From assembly GCA_025758065.1 (NCBI GenBank), contig CP107199.1, forward strand, positions 2,639,501 through 2,703,500: 64,000 nucleotides of DNA, written 5' to 3'. Below the pieces are notes generated by a model, which saw only the letters and a program-made list of their open reading frames with translations, ran no database searches and had not been told where the DNA came from. Every line of letters starts with the position of its first letter. The stretch's first letter is position 1. This stretch comes from Lachnospiraceae bacterium. Its GTDB lineage: Bacteria > Bacillota > Clostridia > Lachnospirales > Lachnospiraceae. Of the stretch, positions 49,869 through 58,900 are shown piece after piece. The translations under genes were made by a program, and so were the position numbers.

Positions 49869-50849
49869 ATGAAAGCAGAGATATTAAAAATATTAAAAAA
49901 AGCAGAGGGATATGTATCCGGTCAGCAGTTGTGTGAACAGTTAGGCGTGTCCCGGACTGCTGTGTGGAAAGCTATCCGCCAGCTGGAAGAAGAAGGATAT
50001 GTAATAGAAGCAGTGCGCAATAAAGGCTACCGTCTGGTAGAAGATGCTGATGTGCTTACAGTAGCCGAACTGCGTTCTGTTCTTGATACAAAGTGGCTTG
50101 GACAGGAAGTAGATTATTTTTACGAAACAGATTCTACTAACAACCGTGCAAGGGATGCAGCAGAAAAAGGAGCTTCTCATGGCTATCTTGCAGTAGCAGA
50201 CAGCCAGACAGCAGGAAAGGGACGCAGAGGCAGAGTGTGGAATTCTCCGCATGGAACCGATATTTTTATGAGTTTTCTCATGCGTCCGTCATTTGGACCG
50301 TCCCAGGCGTCCATGCTGACTTTAGTAGCAGGAATGGCAGTCGTAAAAGGCGTACAGAAAGCCACCGGGCTGAATGCTATGATCAAATGGCCAAATGACG
50401 CTGTGGTAAATGGAAAAAAGATCTGCGGTATTTTAACAGAGATGAGTACAGAAGAAGATACCATCCGTTATGTGGTTGTAGGGATCGGCATCAATGTAAA
50501 TGCCAGAGAGTTTCCGGAAGAGATCAGGGATAAGGCAACTTCTTTGAAACTGGAACTGGGAAGAAGCGTAAAAAGAAGTGAAGTCATCCAGGCTGTGGCT
50601 GAAAGCTTTGAAGAATATTATGCAGTTTATGAAAAGACCTGTGATATGTCAGGGCTTCAGGCTGCATACAATGAAATGCTTGCAAATATGGATAAAGAGG
50701 TTTGTGTACTGGATCCCAGGGGAGAATACCGGGGAAAAGCCCTGGGGATCGATGAAGAGGGGTGTCTTTTAGTAGAAAAAGAAAATGGGGAATTGATCCA
50801 TGTCCTTTCAGGAGAAGTATCTGTGCGGGGAATCTATGGATATGTATAA
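49869..50849 (+). CDS. birA: Biotin--[acetyl-CoA-carboxylase] ligase and biotin repressor
   Basis: A 326-residue bifunctional BirA. Residues 1-60 hold a winged helix (SGQQLCEQLGVSRTAVWKAI); the ligase domain has the biotinyl-AMP loop GKGRRGRVWNSPHGT, the KWPNDAVVNGKKICGIL motif and VVVGIGINVN. A C-terminal SH3-like domain (EYRGKALGIDEEGCLLVE) is complete. It attaches biotin to carboxylases and probably represses biotin genes. Confidence 0.93.
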   Translation: MKAEILKILKKAEGYVSGQQLCEQLGVSRTAVWKAIRQLEEEGYVIEAVRNKGYRLVEDADVLTVAELRSVLDTKWLGQEVDYFYETDSTNNRARDAAEKGASHGYLAVADSQTAGKGRRGRVWNSPHGTDIFMSFLMRPSFGPSQASMLTLVAGMAVVKGVQKATGLNAMIKWPNDAVVNGKKICGILTEMSTEEDTIRYVVVGIGINVNAREFPEEIRDKATSLKLELGRSVKRSEVIQAVAESFEEYYAVYEKTCDMSGLQAAYNEMLANMDKEVCVLDPRGEYRGKALGIDEEGCLLVEKENGELIHVLSGEVSVRGIYGYV

Positions 50850-52092
50850 AGCTTCGCAGCATCACACAGAAAAAACACATTCCCAGGGTCTGCATTTTTA
50901 TGATGATCTGCAGATAATAGAACATGAGGATGAGCCTTTAAACAGGGCAGAACGTCTGAAAGCAGTGGAAAAGCCTCTCCTTGCCTGGTATCATTCCAGA
51001 GCTAGAAGTCTTCCCTGGAGAGATGATCCAAAACCATACAGAGTGTGGATCTCTGAGATCATGCTCCAGCAGACCAGGGTAGAGGCGGTAAAACCATATT
51101 TCGAACGGTTTATGGCTGCGTTTCCGGACATAAAGGCGCTGGCAGAAGCAGATGATGACTATCTCATGAAAATGTGGGAGGGATTAGGTTATTATAACCG
51201 GGCGAGAAACTTAAAGGCTGCGGCGATCATGGTCATGGAAGAATTTTGCGGTCAGATCCCGGCAGCAAAAGAAGAACTTTTAAAGCTTCCTGGGATCGGC
51301 AGTTATACAGCAGGTGCTATTTCTTCAATTGCCTACGGAGTCCCCAACCCGGCTGTAGACGGAAATGTACTCCGGGTGCTTTCAAGACTCTGGGGTGATA
51401 CTTCTGATATTAAAAAGGCTTCTGTAAAAGCAGTTATGGAACAGGAGATTGCAGAAGTAATGCCGGAAAATGCAGCCAGCAGTTATAATCAGGGGCTGAT
51501 CGAGATTGGCGCATTGGTGTGCATTCCTGGCGGCGAGCCAAAATGCAGTGAATGTCCTCTGGCATCTTTGTGCATTACAAAGAAAAGGGGACTTTGGAAA
51601 GAAATACCTGTAAGATCAGCACCTAAGCCAAGACGCATGGAAGAAAAGACCGTATTTTTGATAGAATGGAATGAGAAAGCAGCTATCCATAAACGTCCGC
51701 CCAAGGGGCTTCTGGCTTCGTTATATGAGCTTCCAAATACAGAAGGACATTTAACGGCAGATGAGGCAGTCTGGCAGGTGAAAAAATGGATCTGTGACAA
51801 AATGCAGACAGGACCAGAAGATCAGGGCGGATACGCTGCAATAATGGCTCATATGAAGGCTCTGCAGGTCGTGGCAGAACCAATAGGCGTGGCAAAACAT
51901 GTATTTTCCCATGTTCAGTGGGATATGGTGGGATACAGAGTGAAGATCCTTTGTGAAAATAACGGGAATACAGAGGAACTTTTGGAAAACATTTCAGAGA
52001 ATGAACATTTTTTTATGGTTGATAAGACAGCGTTAAAGGAAGAATATTCTGTTCCATCTGCCTTTGGCGCCTATATAAGACTCCTTGGATAA
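50836..52092 (+). CDS. mutY: A/G-specific adenine glycosylase
   Basis: A 418-residue MutY that removes adenine opposite 8-oxoguanine. The core has SLPWRDDPKPYRVWISEIMLQQT is split as SLPWRDDPKPYRVW and ISEIMLQQTRVE with the catalytic Glu, the HhH LLKLPGIGSYTAGAI with Asp in NPAVDGNVLRVL, the iron-sulfur C-x6-C-x2-C-x5-C (CIPGGEPKCSECPLASLC), and a NUDIX-like C-terminal domain. It overlaps birA by 14 bases; the start at 50836 is the likeliest, as 50800 gives a longer overlap. The N-terminal extension before NRAERL is unusual. Confidence 0.92.
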   Translation: MDMYKASQHHTEKTHSQGLHFYDDLQIIEHEDEPLNRAERLKAVEKPLLAWYHSRARSLPWRDDPKPYRVWISEIMLQQTRVEAVKPYFERFMAAFPDIKALAEADDDYLMKMWEGLGYYNRARNLKAAAIMVMEEFCGQIPAAKEELLKLPGIGSYTAGAISSIAYGVPNPAVDGNVLRVLSRLWGDTSDIKKASVKAVMEQEIAEVMPENAASSYNQGLIEIGALVCIPGGEPKCSECPLASLCITKKRGLWKEIPVRSAPKPRRMEEKTVFLIEWNEKAAIHKRPPKGLLASLYELPNTEGHLTADEAVWQVKKWICDKMQTGPEDQGGYAAIMAHMKALQVVAEPIGVAKHVFSHVQWDMVGYRVKILCENNGNTEELLENISENEHFFMVDKTALKEEYSVPSAFGAYIRLLG

Positions 52093-52133
52093 AACACAGA
52101 GAATATGGACACAATGAAAGCGAGGGATGCAGG

Positions 52134-53030
52134 GTGAAGAAAATGCTGTTTCTTTTTAATCCACGTTCCGGAAAGGAGCAGATCAAAGGACATCTGCTGC
52201 GGATCCTGGATATTTTTTCAAAAGCAGGGTATGATATCCGGGTACATGTGACCCAGTGCTCCAAAGACGCCCAGAAAACAGTGGAACATCAGGGAAAAAA
52301 CGTAGACGTGATCGTCTGCAGCGGCGGTGACGGAACTTTAAATGAGACCATATCCGGAATGCTTAAACTAAAAAAGACCCCTCTTTTAGGCTATATCCCG
52401 GCTGGCTCCACGAATGATTTTGCCTCCAGTCTGAAGATCCCTAAAAATATGGAAAAAGCGGCACAGTCCATTGTGACTGGCGTGCCAGTCCTTGTGGATG
52501 CGGGACAGTTCTGTGTGGACCGGAGTTTTATTTATATTGCAGCTTTTGGGGCATTTACAGAAATATCTTACCAGACCCCTCAGGATAAGAAGAATCTTTT
52601 GGGACATCAGGCATATATGTTAGAAAGCGTAAAAAGCCTGGCATCCATTAAGCCTTATCATATGCGGGTAGAATGGGATAATAATGTGCTGGAAGAGGAT
52701 TTTGTATTTGGAATGGTGACTAATACAAGAAGCGTAGGCGGATTTAAAGGGCTGGTGAATCAGTCGGTATCGTTAAATGACGGCGTATTTGAAGTGCTCC
52801 TGATCCGTATGCCAAAGACACCGGCAGACTTAAGCAACATTATTTCATATATGTTCCTTGTGGAAGCCCCAAATGACTATGTATATAAATTCAAGGCTTC
52901 TTCTATCCGGTTCTTCTCGGAAAACAGTGTGGACTGGGTCTTAGATGGAGAATACGGCGGTGCCAGGACAGAGGTAGAGATCGAAAACCTGAAAGAAAGG
53001 ATCCCTATTATTCTTTCGTCTAAAATGTGA
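52134..53030 (+). CDS. Diacylglycerol/lipid kinase family protein
   Basis: A 298-residue DagK/YegS-like kinase. It begins KKMLFLFNPRSGKEQ with the family's NPxSG motif and has the nucleotide loop CSGGDGTLNETISG and the GSTNDFASSL motif. The role is recycling of diacylglycerol to phosphatidate, or a related lipid kinase reaction. The start is GTG with GAGGGATGCAGG. Confidence 0.9.
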   Translation: MKKMLFLFNPRSGKEQIKGHLLRILDIFSKAGYDIRVHVTQCSKDAQKTVEHQGKNVDVIVCSGGDGTLNETISGMLKLKKTPLLGYIPAGSTNDFASSLKIPKNMEKAAQSIVTGVPVLVDAGQFCVDRSFIYIAAFGAFTEISYQTPQDKKNLLGHQAYMLESVKSLASIKPYHMRVEWDNNVLEEDFVFGMVTNTRSVGGFKGLVNQSVSLNDGVFEVLLIRMPKTPADLSNIISYMFLVEAPNDYVYKFKASSIRFFSENSVDWVLDGEYGGARTEVEIENLKERIPIILSSKM

Positions 53031-53044
53031 TTAAACCGTGTTGC

Positions 53045-53100
53045 AGTTCAGCCAGCATACATCTTCTTGTTTCCATATTCATGAAAACAAGAAGCATGGC
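53045..53100 (+). repeat. Repeat family D, short copy with hairpin
   Basis: TTCAGCCAGCATACATC, then CTTCTTGTTT...AAACAAGAAG, then CATGGCTAA. It resembles 37841-37884 and lies between the lipid kinase gene and the rpoD promoter. Confidence 0.5.
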
Positions 53101-53128
53101 TAATAGTTGAAAAACTTGTCGATTAATG

Positions 53129-53157
53129 TTGAAAAAAAATTAAAACTGGTATATAAT
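53129..53157 (+). promoter_or_regulatory. rpoD promoter
   Basis: TTGAAA (53129-53134), a 17-base spacer and TATAAT (53152-53157), 53 bases upstream of the TTG start. Confidence 0.75.
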
Positions 53158-53209
53158 GATAAGTTGTGGGAGTATCCACGTTTACCTTTAAGCGAAAGGA
53201 CGTTTATCA

Positions 53210-54352
53210 TTGGAAAAGGACGATTTTTTAAAAAAGCTGGAAAAGCTGGTTGCCCATGCAAAATCCAAGCATAACACTGTGGATGCAGGTGAAATCAACG
53301 ATTTCTTTGTAGGAGATAACCTGACACCAGAGCAGATGGATCAGATTTACAGTTACCTGGAGAACCGTAATATTGACGTAGTTCCCGTACTGGACGAAGC
53401 GATGTTAAATGCAGATCCTGCCCTGGATGATATTGATATTGATCTTGACTTGGATGATGACAGCTTTATGAAGGATGCGGAAGATGAGGATATCGATCTG
53501 GATGCCGTAGATCTTTTAGAGGGTATCGGAACAGAAGATCCGGTACGTATGTATTTAAAAGAGATCGGTACAGTACCTCTTCTTACAGCAGACGAAGAAC
53601 TGGAGCTTGCACAGCGCAAGGCAGATGGGGATGAAGCTGCCAAAGAAAGACTGATCGAGGCAAACCTGCGTCTGGTTGTCAGCATTGCAAAGCGTTATAC
53701 AGGCCGTGGAATGAGCTTTCTGGATCTGGTCCAGGAAGGAAACCTGGGACTGATCAAGGGCGTTGAAAAGTTTGATTATACAAAAGGCTATAAGTTAAGT
53801 ACATATGCAACATGGTGGATCCGTCAGTCAGTGACCAGAGCGTTAGCTGATCAGGCAAGAACGATCCGTGTACCAGTGCATATGGTAGAGACCATTAATA
53901 AGATGTCAAAGATGCAGCGTAAGCTGACACTGGAACTGGGCTATGAGCCATCTGTTGCAGAACTGGCAGAGGCACTTGATATGACAGAGGATAAGGTTAT
54001 GGAGATCATGCAGATCGCCAGAGAGCCAGCTTCCCTGGAGACACCTATCGGTGAGGAAGATGATTCCAACCTTGGTGATTTTGTTGCTGACAGCAATGTA
54101 GTGACTCCTGAGGGAAATGTAGAGTCTGTTATGTTAAGGGAACACATTGATGCACTTTTAGGAGATCTGAAAGAGAGAGAACGTCAGGTAATCGTACTTC
54201 GTTTTGGTCTGGAAGACGGACATCCAAGAACACTGGAAGAGGTTGGAAAAGAATTTAACGTAACAAGAGAGCGTATTCGTCAGATCGAAGCCAAAGCACT
54301 GCGCAAACTTCGCAATCCGGTAAGAAGCAAGAGGATCCGTGATTTCTTATAG
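53210..54352 (+). CDS. rpoD: RNA polymerase primary sigma factor
   Basis: A 380-residue vegetative sigma-70. Region 1.1 is very acidic (residues 60-105); region 1.2 has DPVRMYLKEIGTVPLL; region 2 has NLRLVVSIAKRYTGRG, DLVQEGNLGLIKGVEKFDY and YATWWIRQSVTRALADQ; region 4 has ERERQVIVLRFGLEDG and VTRERIRQIEAKALRKLR. The start is TTG with GCGAAAGGA. The usual upstream dnaG is missing here. Confidence 0.95.
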   Translation: MEKDDFLKKLEKLVAHAKSKHNTVDAGEINDFFVGDNLTPEQMDQIYSYLENRNIDVVPVLDEAMLNADPALDDIDIDLDLDDDSFMKDAEDEDIDLDAVDLLEGIGTEDPVRMYLKEIGTVPLLTADEELELAQRKADGDEAAKERLIEANLRLVVSIAKRYTGRGMSFLDLVQEGNLGLIKGVEKFDYTKGYKLSTYATWWIRQSVTRALADQARTIRVPVHMVETINKMSKMQRKLTLELGYEPSVAELAEALDMTEDKVMEIMQIAREPASLETPIGEEDDSNLGDFVADSNVVTPEGNVESVMLREHIDALLGDLKERERQVIVLRFGLEDGHPRTLEEVGKEFNVTRERIRQIEAKALRKLRNPVRSKRIRDFL

Positions 54353-54418
54353 AGATGGCTATTGCTGAAGATCCTTATACCATAGCAGGCAGCAGGGCGT
54401 TAAATAAAAAGAATAGTA

Positions 54419-54448
54419 AAAGGGCGGCTTTAAGGAGCGGTCCTTTTT
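54419..54448 (+). terminator. rpoD terminator
   Basis: AAGGGCGGCT and AGCGGTCCTT form a 10-base stem with one mismatch, followed by T5. The repeat C fragment begins directly after it. Confidence 0.7.
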
Positions 54449-54493
54449 CTAGTACATCATTTCGTAAATAACTGTACTAATCACGCAGGATAC
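54449..54493 (+). repeat. Repeat family C, single-arm copy
   Basis: CTAGTACATCATTTCGTAAA continuing to ACTAATCACGCAGGATAC matches one arm of 27685-27849 with three differences over 45 bases. It forms the leader of queH. Confidence 0.7.
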
Positions 54494-54505
54494 AGGAGGG
54501 CAAAA

Positions 54506-55183
54506 ATGGCAGTACAGCAGCAGAAAGAAAATTATCAGAGGATACTGGATAAGACGATAGAACAGCTTGGAAAAGAAGGAAAAGTGCCAAGCCTTCTGCT
54601 GCATAGCTGCTGTGCACCATGCAGCAGCTATGTGCTGGAATATCTTTCTGAATATTTTAAGATCACAGTATTGTACTACAACCCCAATATTTCTCCAAAA
54701 GAGGAGTATGAAGCCAGAGTAAGGGAACAGAAACGCCTGATCGGGGAAATGGATTTTACTTATCCGGTAAGCTTCTTAGAAGGAAACTATGTTCCGGAAG
54801 ATTTTTATGAAATGGCAAAAGGACATGAAAATGATAAAGAAGGGGGAGAACGCTGCTTTTTATGCTATGAAATGCGCCTGCGTGAAGCTGCAGAAGCAGC
54901 AAAAATGGGCAATTTCGATTATTTTACCACTACACTTTCTATCAGTCCTTTAAAGAATGCCCAGAAGTTAAACGAGATCGGTATACGTCTGGCAAAAGAA
55001 TACGGCATAGCTTATCTTATGTCGGATTTCAAGAAAAAGAATGGATATAAGCGGTCTGTGGAACTGTCTGCAGAACATCATCTGTACAGGCAGGATTATT
55101 GCGGCTGTGTATTTTCAAAAAGGGAAGCAAAACTGCGGGATAGTATTAGCTTGACATCACCACTCAGATGTAATAAAATTTAA
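54506..55183 (+). CDS. queH: Epoxyqueuosine reductase QueH
   Basis: A 225-residue QueH that makes queuosine in tRNA from epoxyqueuosine. The metal and Fe-S cysteines are present: LLHSCCAPCSSYVLE near residues 30-45, GERCFLCYEMRL near 115, and DYCGCVFS near 195, which fits the family. The ribosome site is ACAGGAGGG. Confidence 0.9.
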   Translation: MAVQQQKENYQRILDKTIEQLGKEGKVPSLLLHSCCAPCSSYVLEYLSEYFKITVLYYNPNISPKEEYEARVREQKRLIGEMDFTYPVSFLEGNYVPEDFYEMAKGHENDKEGGERCFLCYEMRLREAAEAAKMGNFDYFTTTLSISPLKNAQKLNEIGIRLAKEYGIAYLMSDFKKKNGYKRSVELSAEHHLYRQDYCGCVFSKREAKLRDSISLTSPLRCNKI

Positions 55184-55245
55184 TCATAAGATCCGGCGAA
55201 AAGCCTGGATCCGGCGTATAAAAATGCGATAAGGAGAGTATAATT

Positions 55246-55512
55246 ATGATCAGCAAGAATTTAACAGTAGTTAATCCATCCGGTTTACATTTAAGACCAG
55301 CAGGTGTTTTATCCCAGACAGCTATGAAGTTTAAAAGTGACATCACTATCGTATCAGGTGAGAAGAAGATCGTTGCAAAAAGCGTATTAAACGTAATGGC
55401 AGCTGGTATCAAGTGCGGAACAGAGATCACTCTGATTTGCGATGGTGAGGATGAAGAAGAGGCTATGAAGACTGTCAGCCAGGCAATCGAGAGCGGCTTA
55501 GGTGAGATGTAA
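55246..55512 (+). CDS. ptsH: HPr phosphocarrier protein
   Basis: An 88-residue HPr of the PTS. His15 in SGLHLRPAG receives phosphate from enzyme I, and Ser46 (AKSVLNVM) is the regulatory site for HPr kinase in Firmicutes. It stands alone here, without ptsI. The ribosome site is AAGGAGAG. Confidence 0.9.
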   Translation: MISKNLTVVNPSGLHLRPAGVLSQTAMKFKSDITIVSGEKKIVAKSVLNVMAAGIKCGTEITLICDGEDEEEAMKTVSQAIESGLGEM

Positions 55513-55562
55513 TCCCTGCTTTTTGAAGTAGTAATTAAAATAACTAAGAAATAATATGAAGG

Positions 55563-55595
55563 AGCCACTCCTGGTGTTGGGGGTGGCTTTTTTAT
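55563..55595 (+). terminator. Terminator of the HPr gene
   Basis: GAGCCACTCC and GGGGTGGCTT pair around TGGTGTTG, followed by T6. Confidence 0.88.
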
Positions 55596-55946
55596 GTTAA
55601 AATGGTGCCCCTCCGCTATACTTAAGATATGAAAGTGAAAAATTAAGAAAATAAAGTGCGCGAAGCGGTTTAAATTGCACGAATAATACAAAAATAAAAG
55701 AAATAAATTCTATAATATTCAGATAAATCAACACAAAACATATAAAAAACTAATTATCAGACAATAATCCAAAAATCAATTATTTACAAATGAAAAAAAT
55801 CGTAGTATTATCTGCTCAATAAAAAAGTGCTGATGCTTGTAAGTCATACCCCAACTGTGAAAGGATCCCCCCATATAGTCCTTTCCTGTGACTAAAGCTA
55901 AAAGGAAATCTTATTTTCCAAGGCACGTAAAGAAAGGAAGAACACT
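55596..55946 (+). other. A+T-rich gap with gltB promoter and long leader
   Basis: No gene is visible. TTTACA (55783-55788), 17 bases and TATTAT (55806-55811) make a plausible promoter, giving a leader of about 130 bases with a GAAAGG/CCTTTC hairpin around 55869-55896. The upstream part (55640-55780) is nearly pure A+T. Confidence 0.5.
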
Positions 55947-58900
55947 ATGGACCCCAAACAGAAACTGCCGGGACTGTATGACCCTCGTTTTGAGCATGAC
56001 AACTGCGGTATTGGCGCAGTTGCCAACATCAAAGGTATCAAAACACATAAAACAGTTGACCAGGCACTCCACATTGTAGAAAACTTAGAGCACAGAGCAG
56101 GTAAGGATGCAGAAGGAAAGACCGGTGATGGTGTGGGGATCATGCTCCAGATCTCCCATCGTTTCTTCAAGAAAGCAGCTTCCCAGGCTGGTATTACCTT
56201 GGGAGATGAGAGAGAGTACGGTATTGGTATGTTCTTTTTTCCACAGGATGAACTTGCCAGAAAACAGGCCATGAAGATGTTTGAGATCATCGTCAAGAAA
56301 GAGGGTCTTACCTTCCTTGGCTGGAGAAAGGTTCCAACTGCGCCGGAAGTATTAGGCAAAAAGGCAGTAGACGTTATGCCTTATATCGCCCAGGGCTTTG
56401 TGGCAAAACCGGACAATGTAAAGAAAGGTCTGGATTTTGACAGAAAGCTGTATGTAGTCCGCCGTGTATTTGAACAGAGTAATGAAGATACCTATGTAGT
56501 ATCATTAAGCAGCAGAACTATCGTATATAAAGGAATGTTCCTTGTAGGTGAGCTGCGTCTGTTCTTTGCAGACCTTCAGGACAAGGATTATGAATCAGCG
56601 ATCGCCATTGTACATTCCCGTTTCAGTACCAATACCAATCCAAGCTGGATGAGAGCTCATCCTTACCGTTTTATTGTTCACAACGGAGAGATCAATACGA
56701 TCCGCGGCAATGTAGATAAAATGGTAGCCCGTGAAGAGAACATGGAATCAGAGTATTTCAAGTACGATATGCATAAAGTCCTTCCTATTATTAATCAGGA
56801 AGGCTCTGACTCCGCCATGCTGGACAATGCTCTGGAATTTATGGTCATGAGTGGTATGGATCTGCCTCTTGCTGTTATGGTAACGATCCCTGCTCCATGG
56901 GAACATGATAAATACATGGATTCAGAGATCAAGGACTTCTACCGTTATTATGCAACGATGATGGAGCCATGGGACGGGCCTGCATCTATACTGTTTACAG
57001 ATGGTGATATGGTTGGCGCAGTCCTTGACCGGAATGGCCTGCGTCCTTCCCGTTATTATATTACAGATGATGGTTATATGATCCTTTCTTCTGAGGTTGG
57101 TGCTATTGATATCGACCAGACGAAGATCGTGAAAAAAGATCGTCTCCGTCCGGGAAAAATGCTGCTGGTAGATACAGTAGAAGGCAAGATGATCAGCGAT
57201 GAAGAGCTGAAGCTGCGATATGCAGAAAAGAATCCATATGGTGAATGGCTGGATTCCAATCTGGTAGAGTTAGAAGATCTGAAAGTGCCAAACCAGGCTG
57301 CTCCTGTACTTGCCAAAGAACAGCGCCTCCGTTTACAGAAGACCTATGGTTATACTTACGAACAGTACCGCACCATGATCCTTCCAATGGCATTAAATGG
57401 AGCAGAAGCAGTATCAGCCATGGGTGTTGATTCTCCTTTAGCAGTGCTTTCTAAGAAGCATCAGCCATTATTTAACTATTTTAAGCAGCTGTTTGCACAG
57501 GTTACGAACCCGCCTATTGACTCTATCCGTGAAGAGATCGTTACTTCCACTACTGTATATGTAGGTGAAGAGGGCAATATCCTGGAAGAAACACCGGAAA
57601 ACTGTAAGATCCTGCGTGTGGAAAATCCGATCCTTACAGAAACTGACCTGCTGAAGATCAAAAATATGAAAAAACCTGGTTTTAAGGTAGAAGTGATCCC
57701 TATTACCTATTATAAGAACACTTCCCTTGAAAAGGCCATTGACCGCCTGTTCTTAGAGGTAGACCGTGCACATAAGGACGGTGCCAATATCATCATCCTT
57801 TCTGACCGTGATATTGATGAAAACCATGTGCCGATCCCATCCTTACTGGCTGTTTCTGCCCTTCAGCAGTATCTGGTACGCACCAAGAAGCGTACAAGTG
57901 TAGCGTTGATCTTAGAGAGCGGCGAGCCAAGAGAGGTTCATCATTTTGCAACTTTGTTAGGTTACGGCGCCTGTGCTATCAACCCGTATCTGGCTCATGA
58001 GTCCATCCATTATCTCATTGAGACTGGTATGTTAAACAAAGATTATTATGCAGCAGTAAAAGACTACGATCTGGCAGTGCTTCACGGCATTGTAAAGATC
58101 GCATCCAAGATGGGTATTTCCACCATCCAGTCTTATCAGGGATCCCAGATCTTTGAAGCAATTGGTATTTCAAAGGAAGTAGTGGATAAGTATTTTACGG
58201 ATACTGTAAGCCGTGTTGGCGGTGTTACATTAAAGGATATTGAAAATGATGTGGATGTGCTTCATTCTGCAGCTTTTGACCCGTTAGGACTGGATGTAGA
58301 CCTGACTCTGGACAGTGTAGGAAGCCATAAGTCACGTTCCGGACAGGAAGAGCATTTATACAATCCTCTAACTATCCATCTTCTTCAGGAAGCAACCAGA
58401 AGGGGCGATTACAGCATTTTCAAGCAGTATACTGCTACATTGGACGATCAGGGCAAGACCTACCATCTGAGAAACCTTATGGACTTTAATTATCCGGAAG
58501 ATGGCGGTATTCCTATCGATCAGGTAGAAAGCGTAGATTCTATTGTACGTCGTTTTAAGACTGGTGCTATGTCTTATGGTTCTATTTCCCAGGAAGCACA
58601 TGAGACATTGGCAATCGCCATGAACCGGATCCATGGCAAGTCAAATACAGGTGAAGGTGGTGAAAGCCTGGATCGTCTGGTACCGGGACCTTCTGACCAC
58701 AACCGCTGTTCTGCGATCAAGCAGGTAGCTTCCGGCCGTTTCGGTGTTACCAGCCGTTATCTGGTAAGCGCCCAGGAGATCCAGATCAAGATGGCCCAGG
58801 GCGCAAAACCTGGTGAAGGAGGACAGCTTCCTGGAAAGAAGGTGTACCCGTGGGTTGCAAAGACAAGACATTCAACTACTGGTGTAAGCCTGATTTCCCC

